Source of the DNA: an uncultured Duganella sp.
GTDB taxonomy: Bacteria; Pseudomonadota; Gammaproteobacteria; Burkholderiales; Burkholderiaceae
Direction: 5' to 3'
NCBI GenBank assembly: GCA_946482635.1
Contig: CAMLSG010000114.1
Span: 1-16,516, forward strand
Length of the DNA: 16,516 nt
This document shows, in pieces, positions 13,344 to 16,516 of this stretch (position 1 is the stretch's first letter; each line of letters opens with the position of its first letter). The position numbers were made by a program, and so were the translations under genes. Below the pieces are notes generated by a model. The model saw only the letters and a list, made by a program, of their open reading frames with translations. It was not told the origin of the DNA and made no database searches.

Positions 13344-14531
13344 ATGAATACTTCGAAAGCACACCGTATTGCCCTGTTATTCAACGCTAATAAAAGTTTC
13401 GACCGCGACGTTATTTCCGGCGTCGCCGCCTACCTTGGCAGCACGCGGGCAGCCTGGGATTTATTCCTGGAAGAGGATTTCCGCCTGCGCCTGGCGGGAA
13501 TTGAGAATTGGCAAGGCGATGGAATAATTGCCGATTTCGACGATCCGGCAGTGGCAGCGGCGCTCTCGCGCTGCAACGTACCGGTGGTGGCGGTGGGCGG
13601 CTCCTATGCCGACGAGGCGGAATACCCGCGTGGCATCCCCTACGTGGCGACCGATAATTTCAAGCTGATCAAGCTGGCGCGTGACCACCTGATCGACGTC
13701 GGCCTGCACCGTTTTGCTTTGTTCAGCCTGCCCAAGGCCAGGGAAAACCGCTGGGCCCAGGAACGCGAGATCGCGTTCCGCAGCCTGATGGAAGCCGATA
13801 GCATGGATGCCGAAATCTTCCGCGGCTGCGAGACCAGCGCCTCTGCCTGGGACGAGTCGGTGGAGGGACAGATTGCCTGGCTGCGCAGCCTGCCCAAGCC
13901 GGTCGGCGTCATTGCGGTGACCGATGCCCGCGCACGCCAGCTGCTGCAGGCCTGCATCATCGCCGGCATCGCGGTACCGGAACAGGTGGCGATCATCGGC
14001 ATCGACAACGATCCGCTGGTGCGCATGCTGACCCGCATTCCGCTCAGCTCCGTGATCCAGGGGGCGCAGGAGATGGGGCGCACCGCAGCCCACCTGCTGG
14101 ACCAGATGCTGCACGGCGTGCGCCTGTCGAATACCCGCATCCTGATGCCGCCGGCCGGGATCAATGTGTTCGCCTCGAGCCAGCACCAGGCGGTGCGACA
14201 CCCGCATGTGGCCAGGGCGCGGCACTTCATCCGCCAATATGCCTGCCAGGGCATCAAGACCCACCAGGTGGCCGAATATGTCGGGGTTTCGCGTTCCTCG
14301 CTGGAGGCTTATTTCCGGCAGGAGCTGGGCTGCAGCGTGCATGACGTGATCCTGCAGTTCAAGCTCAATGCCGCCAAGGCTGGGCTGGAATGCGGCGAAC
14401 GCAGTATTGCCGATGTGGCGCTGGAGTGCGGGTTCACCTCGACCCAGTACATGCACCTGGTGTTCAAGCGCGAACTTGGCTGCACGCCGCGGGCTTACCG
14501 CGACAGGGCGCTCGCGGTGGAATCGGAGTAG
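13344..14531 (+). CDS. xylR: XylR-type sugar-responsive regulator (LacI-like sensor plus AraC HTH)
   Basis: A 395-residue cytoplasmic protein, close in length to E. coli XylR (392). The N-terminus HRIALLFNANKSFDRDVISGV, then WDLFLEEDFRLRL, GDGIIADFDD, VAVGGSY and YVATDN match E. coli XylR nearly block by block. Later blocks such as RWAQEREIAFR, VIAVTDARARQLLQ, IIGIDND and LSSVIQGAQEMG also match. The C-terminal AraC region (about 295-390) holds RHFIRQYACQGIKTHQVAEYVGVSRSSLE and IADVALECGFTSTQYMHLVFKRELGCTPRAYR. In E. coli the protein binds D-xylose and activates xylose genes; here it may answer to xylose or a related product of the encoded enzymes. No xylA, xylB or xylose transporter is in the window. 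ATG 13344 has GGGA 9 nt upstream; ATG 13335 and TTG 13308 are less likely. Confidence 0.85.
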   Translation: MNTSKAHRIALLFNANKSFDRDVISGVAAYLGSTRAAWDLFLEEDFRLRLAGIENWQGDGIIADFDDPAVAAALSRCNVPVVAVGGSYADEAEYPRGIPYVATDNFKLIKLARDHLIDVGLHRFALFSLPKARENRWAQEREIAFRSLMEADSMDAEIFRGCETSASAWDESVEGQIAWLRSLPKPVGVIAVTDARARQLLQACIIAGIAVPEQVAIIGIDNDPLVRMLTRIPLSSVIQGAQEMGRTAAHLLDQMLHGVRLSNTRILMPPAGINVFASSQHQAVRHPHVARARHFIRQYACQGIKTHQVAEYVGVSRSSLEAYFRQELGCSVHDVILQFKLNAAKAGLECGERSIADVALECGFTSTQYMHLVFKRELGCTPRAYRDRALAVESE

Positions 14532-14539
14532 AGCGGGAG

Positions 14540-14565
14540 CGGGTCAGACCCAAGGGGCTGACCCG
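14540..14565. terminator. Hairpin between convergent genes, possible bidirectional terminator or dispersed repeat
   Basis: CGGGTCAG (14540-14547) pairs with CTGACCCG (14558-14565), and the inner CCC (14549-14551) and GGG (14554-14556) can extend the stem. It lies between the stops of xylR and the minus-strand chemoreceptor gene. There is no U-tract on either side. GGGTCAG/CTGACCC hairpins are, to my recollection, common between genes in Burkholderiales, so it may be a copy of a dispersed element. Confidence 0.5.
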
Positions 14566-14589
14566 TCCGTGCCGCCCCAGCGGCCTGGC

Positions 14590-16146
14590 CTAATGGCCTG
14601 ACGCTGAACGGTAGCCGATGCGGAATCCGCCCCAGTGCCTGCCGTTGACGTAGATTGGTGCGGACAAATCGTGCATCACTTCGCCGGTATCGCGCTTGTA
14701 CGTCTGCAGCAGGTAAGGCTTGGTATTGGAGCCGCAGCGCGAACCGGTGCGGTCGTTAAAAATGCGCTTGGTGCGGTTGTTGACCAGGTCGGTGGCGTAG
14801 TCGCCGGTCAAAGGCTGCGAAAACTTCTTGTTATGGGTCGGGAAGTAGCCGTTGTTGTCGACTGCGCCGGCAAAGGCCAGCTGCGGCATGGCCGCCAGCA
14901 CTGCTTCCTGCAAGGCGGGCAGTGCGCGGTCGGTAAACTTGTCGAAAGCGCTGCGGTGCTTGGGCGGATCAGTGTCCGGGATCGGGATATAGCGACGGTC
15001 GAACAATGCTGCCTCGCTGATCTCGCCGCTGGCGATGGCCTTCTCGAACAGTTTGCCGACATTGCTGGCGGCCTGCTGTGCGACGGCGCGAATCGCGTCA
15101 TGCTGCGTGGCGGCGTTGCTTTCCGTGGTGGCTTCGAACAGCGATTCGGCGCGTTCGGCCAACGCCTGTGCGGAGCTGGCGGCGCGCGGCAACTCGGCCT
15201 GCATGCCAAGCATGCCGTCGCGGATCTGGCCAATCGCTTCGGCAATGTGGCGGGTTGACGCGGCATGTTCGCGCGAGGCGAGGGCGATCTTGTGGATCTC
15301 GCCGTGCGACTCTGCGGCGCAGCGTTCGATGGTGCTGAAGCTGGCGTGCACGCGTTCCACTTCCACCGCCGCCTGCGCGACCTTGCCGGTGAGCGAGGCC
15401 ATGCCGGACGAGGCGCGCTCCGCTTCCGCCAGGATGGCGGTTACTTTGTGGCCGATGTCGGCGGTCGCTTCGGCCGTGCGCTGGGCCAACTGGCGCACCT
15501 CACCGGCCACGACTGCGAAGCCTCGCCCATGTTCGCCGGCGCGCGCCGCCTCGATTGCCGCGTTGAGGGCCAGCAGGTTGGTGCGCGTCGCAATTTCGGT
15601 AATCACGGCCGTGATGCCGTGGATGCTGCGCGACTTTTCCTGCAAGGCGTCCATCAGTTGCGAGGCTGCTTGCGCGTTGCCGCGCGCATCGCTGATCTGC
15701 TGCAGGCCCTGGTCCACCGCGCCGCGCCCGGTCACGCTCTCGCGCCGCACCATGGTGGCGACTTCGGACGCACGTTCTGCGTTGGCAGCGATTTCCTCCA
15801 TCTCGCTGGCGCTGGACGCGGAACGGACGGCGATCTGGTTGGTCGACTCGACGTCTCCAGAAATCCGCTTCCTGATCGAATCGACGAAGTAGGAAGTCTC
15901 GGCCGCACCAATCATGATGGTGTCGATTTCGTCGGCAACCTTTTCCGCCAATACGTTCTGTTGCGTGCCGCCGCTGCGCAACAGCAGCAGGCTGGCGCCG
16001 GCACTGCCCAGCGCCGCCAGGGAGGCCAGGGGAAAGGGAGCAAGCCCCGAGCCGGCAGCCCAGTAGCAGGCCATGGCACCGCCAGTGCCGGCCACGGCGG
16101 CCAAGGCGGCTTTGCCGATGCGTTGAAATTGGAGGGGTCTCGTCAT
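14590..16146 (-). CDS. Methyl-accepting chemotaxis protein with C-terminal cytoplasmic sensor
   Basis: A 518-residue protein. Two adjacent TM helices (about 12-32 and 36-56) are joined by a very short loop, so there is no periplasmic ligand domain and no evident HAMP. The MCP signalling coiled coil spans about 70-345, with the conserved hairpin tip [22 protein letters not shown] followed by [17 protein letters not shown] (184-222), which binds CheA/CheW. The C-terminal part (about 365-518) carries [51 protein letters not shown] and [11 protein letters not shown], a PAS/Cache-like sensor pattern seen at the C-terminus of similar receptors in proteobacteria. It therefore probably senses an internal or membrane-permeant cue, possibly redox or metabolic. 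No clear Shine-Dalgarno precedes ATG 16146. Confidence 0.85.
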   Translation of the reverse strand: MTRPLQFQRIGKAALAAVAGTGGAMACYWAAGSGLAPFPLASLAALGSAGASLLLLRSGGTQQNVLAEKVADEIDTIMIGAAETSYFVDSIRKRISGDVESTNQIAVRSASSASEMEEIAANAERASEVATMVRRESVTGRGAVDQGLQQISDARGNAQAASQLMDALQEKSRSIHGITAVITEIATRTNLLALNAAIEAARAGEHGRGFAVVAGEVRQLAQRTAEATADIGHKVTAILAEAERASSGMASLTGKVAQAAVEVERVHASFSTIERCAAESHGEIHKIALASREHAASTRHIAEAIGQIRDGMLGMQAELPRAASSAQALAERAESLFEATTESNAATQHDAIRAVAQQAASNVGKLFEKAIASGEISEAALFDRRYIPIPDTDPPKHRSAFDKFTDRALPALQEAVLAAMPQLAFAGAVDNNGYFPTHNKKFSQPLTGDYATDLVNNRTKRIFNDRTGSRCGSNTKPYLLQTYKRDTGEVMHDLSAPIYVNGRHWGGFRIGYRSASGH

Positions 16147-16240
16147 GGCGATGCCGCGCTATTGGTTGTGGTTATGGCCGGCTTGCAGCCAGCATGTCTC
16201 TGTCTTTATTGTCGGGATGAAACTTACGGAGGCCTTACAC

Positions 16241-16277
16241 CAAAGAAAAATGCCGTTCAGCGCGAACTGAACGGCAT
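16241..16277 (-). terminator. Intrinsic terminator of the symporter gene
   Basis: ATGCCGTTCAG (16250-16260) and CTGAACGGCAT (16267-16277) form a perfect 11-bp stem with a CGCGAA loop. Read on the minus strand it is followed by UUUUCUUU, and it lies about 20 nt after the symporter stop, ahead of the chemoreceptor gene. Confidence 0.88.
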
Positions 16278-16297
16278 CAGGTTTGGGGCGCCGCCGC

Positions 16298-16516
16298 TTA
16301 CCAGAGCGAGCCGTAAATCGCTGCCAGCGCCACGGCGATCACTGCGGAACCGAGGGTAAAGGCGCCGTCGACGCGGAACATGGAGGTGTCGACATGCAGG
16401 TGCTTGGCGATGGTGCCGTCGCGCTTGGCTTCGGCCAGCTTGCTGATCAGGACCATGCCCGCGACCACGAACCAGAACACGATGAACATGCGGTCCAGGA
16501 ACGGGATTTCGGCCAC
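16298..16516 (-). CDS. C-terminus of a probable sodium:solute (sugar) symporter, partial
   Basis: Only the last 72 or so codons are present; the gene continues past the window edge, and the GTG at the edge should not be taken as a start. Two hydrophobic segments are visible: MFIVFWFVVAGMVLISKLAE and TLGSAVIAVALAAIYGSLW, the latter at the C-terminus, separated by a charged loop (AKRDGTIAKHLHVDTSMFRVDG). The IPFLDRM-FWF pattern and the short terminal helix are like the ends of SSS-family (SGLT-type) sodium/sugar transporters. Sugar uptake would suit the enzymes nearby, but the assignment rests on a short fragment. Confidence 0.55.
   Translation of the reverse strand: MAEIPFLDRMFIVFWFVVAGMVLISKLAEAKRDGTIAKHLHVDTSMFRVDGAFTLGSAVIAVALAAIYGSLW

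Noticed and set aside
16147..16249. Flagellar sigma-28 type promoter before the chemoreceptor (AAGTTT and CCCGACAA on the minus strand)
   Set aside because: The two half-matches are only 3 nt apart, whereas the family needs about 11 nt.
15265..16359. Plus-strand ORF opposite the chemoreceptor
   Set aside because: Shadow frame; it also runs through the symporter terminator hairpin and has no family features.
1..16516. Mobile elements, CRISPR arrays, tRNA or rRNA genes
   Set aside because: No transposase or integrase motifs, no regularly spaced repeats and no tRNA-like cloverleaf or rRNA stretch were seen in reading the window.

Overview
The window looks like part of a carbohydrate-utilisation island from a GC-rich beta-proteobacterium, most likely Oxalobacteraceae (Massilia/Duganella/Janthinobacterium-like). 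This is inferred from codon and GC usage, protein style (Ala-rich signal peptides, a cytoplasmic DsbA-like protein, an MCP with a C-terminal sensor) and the typical secreted glycoside hydrolases; no rRNA or marker gene is present to prove it. No tRNA, rRNA, CRISPR array, insertion sequence or prophage gene was seen.

Layout. (1) 1-3712: a lone secreted carbohydrate-binding-like protein (minus strand) is divergent from a three-gene esterase operon (plus strand). The operon encodes a galactose-binding-like (ExoP-type) domain fused to an SGNH/GDSL esterase, a second shorter SGNH esterase, and a CE1-type alpha/beta-hydrolase esterase; spacing is 4 nt and then a 4-nt ATGA overlap. (2) 3828-4508: a cytoplasmic DsbA/FrnE-like thioredoxin-fold protein, convergent with the next gene by 1 nt. 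(3) 4510-6642 (minus): an exported GH42 beta-galactosidase. (4) 6845-9381: a secreted GH5 endoglucanase-type enzyme with an N-terminal Fn3-like domain, translationally coupled (ATGA) to an inner-membrane acyltransferase-3 protein. (5) 9334-9441: three consecutive hairpins, the last a textbook intrinsic terminator, ending exactly at the Shine-Dalgarno of (6) 9452-11692, a secreted GH3 beta-glucosidase/beta-xylosidase. (7) 11803-13020: a two-TM AraC-type regulator whose periplasmic part looks like a CBM11/CIA30-type carbohydrate-binding fold. (8) 13344-14531: a XylR-type regulator (LacI-like sugar-binding domain plus AraC HTH), very similar to E. coli XylR. (9) 14590-16146 (minus): a chemoreceptor with no periplasmic domain and a C-terminal cytoplasmic sensor. 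(10) 16298-16516 (minus): the C-terminus of a probable sodium:solute (sugar) symporter, running off the window.

Reading together: the secreted GH5, GH3 and GH42 enzymes plus three esterases form a toolkit for an acylated and galactose-decorated beta-1,4-glycan (xyloglucan, acetylated or feruloylated xylan, or mixed hemicellulose). GH5 would cut the backbone, GH3 would release glucose or xylose, GH42 galactose, and the esterases acyl groups. Two regulators sit next to the enzymes: a cytoplasmic XylR-like monosaccharide sensor and a membrane-spanning AraC protein that could read the polysaccharide or oligosaccharide directly in the periplasm. The membrane AraC sensor, with a 12-bp inverted repeat straddling its promoter/leader, is the best candidate for a poorly described system here. 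The triple-hairpin junction before GH3 is the most notable non-coding structure.
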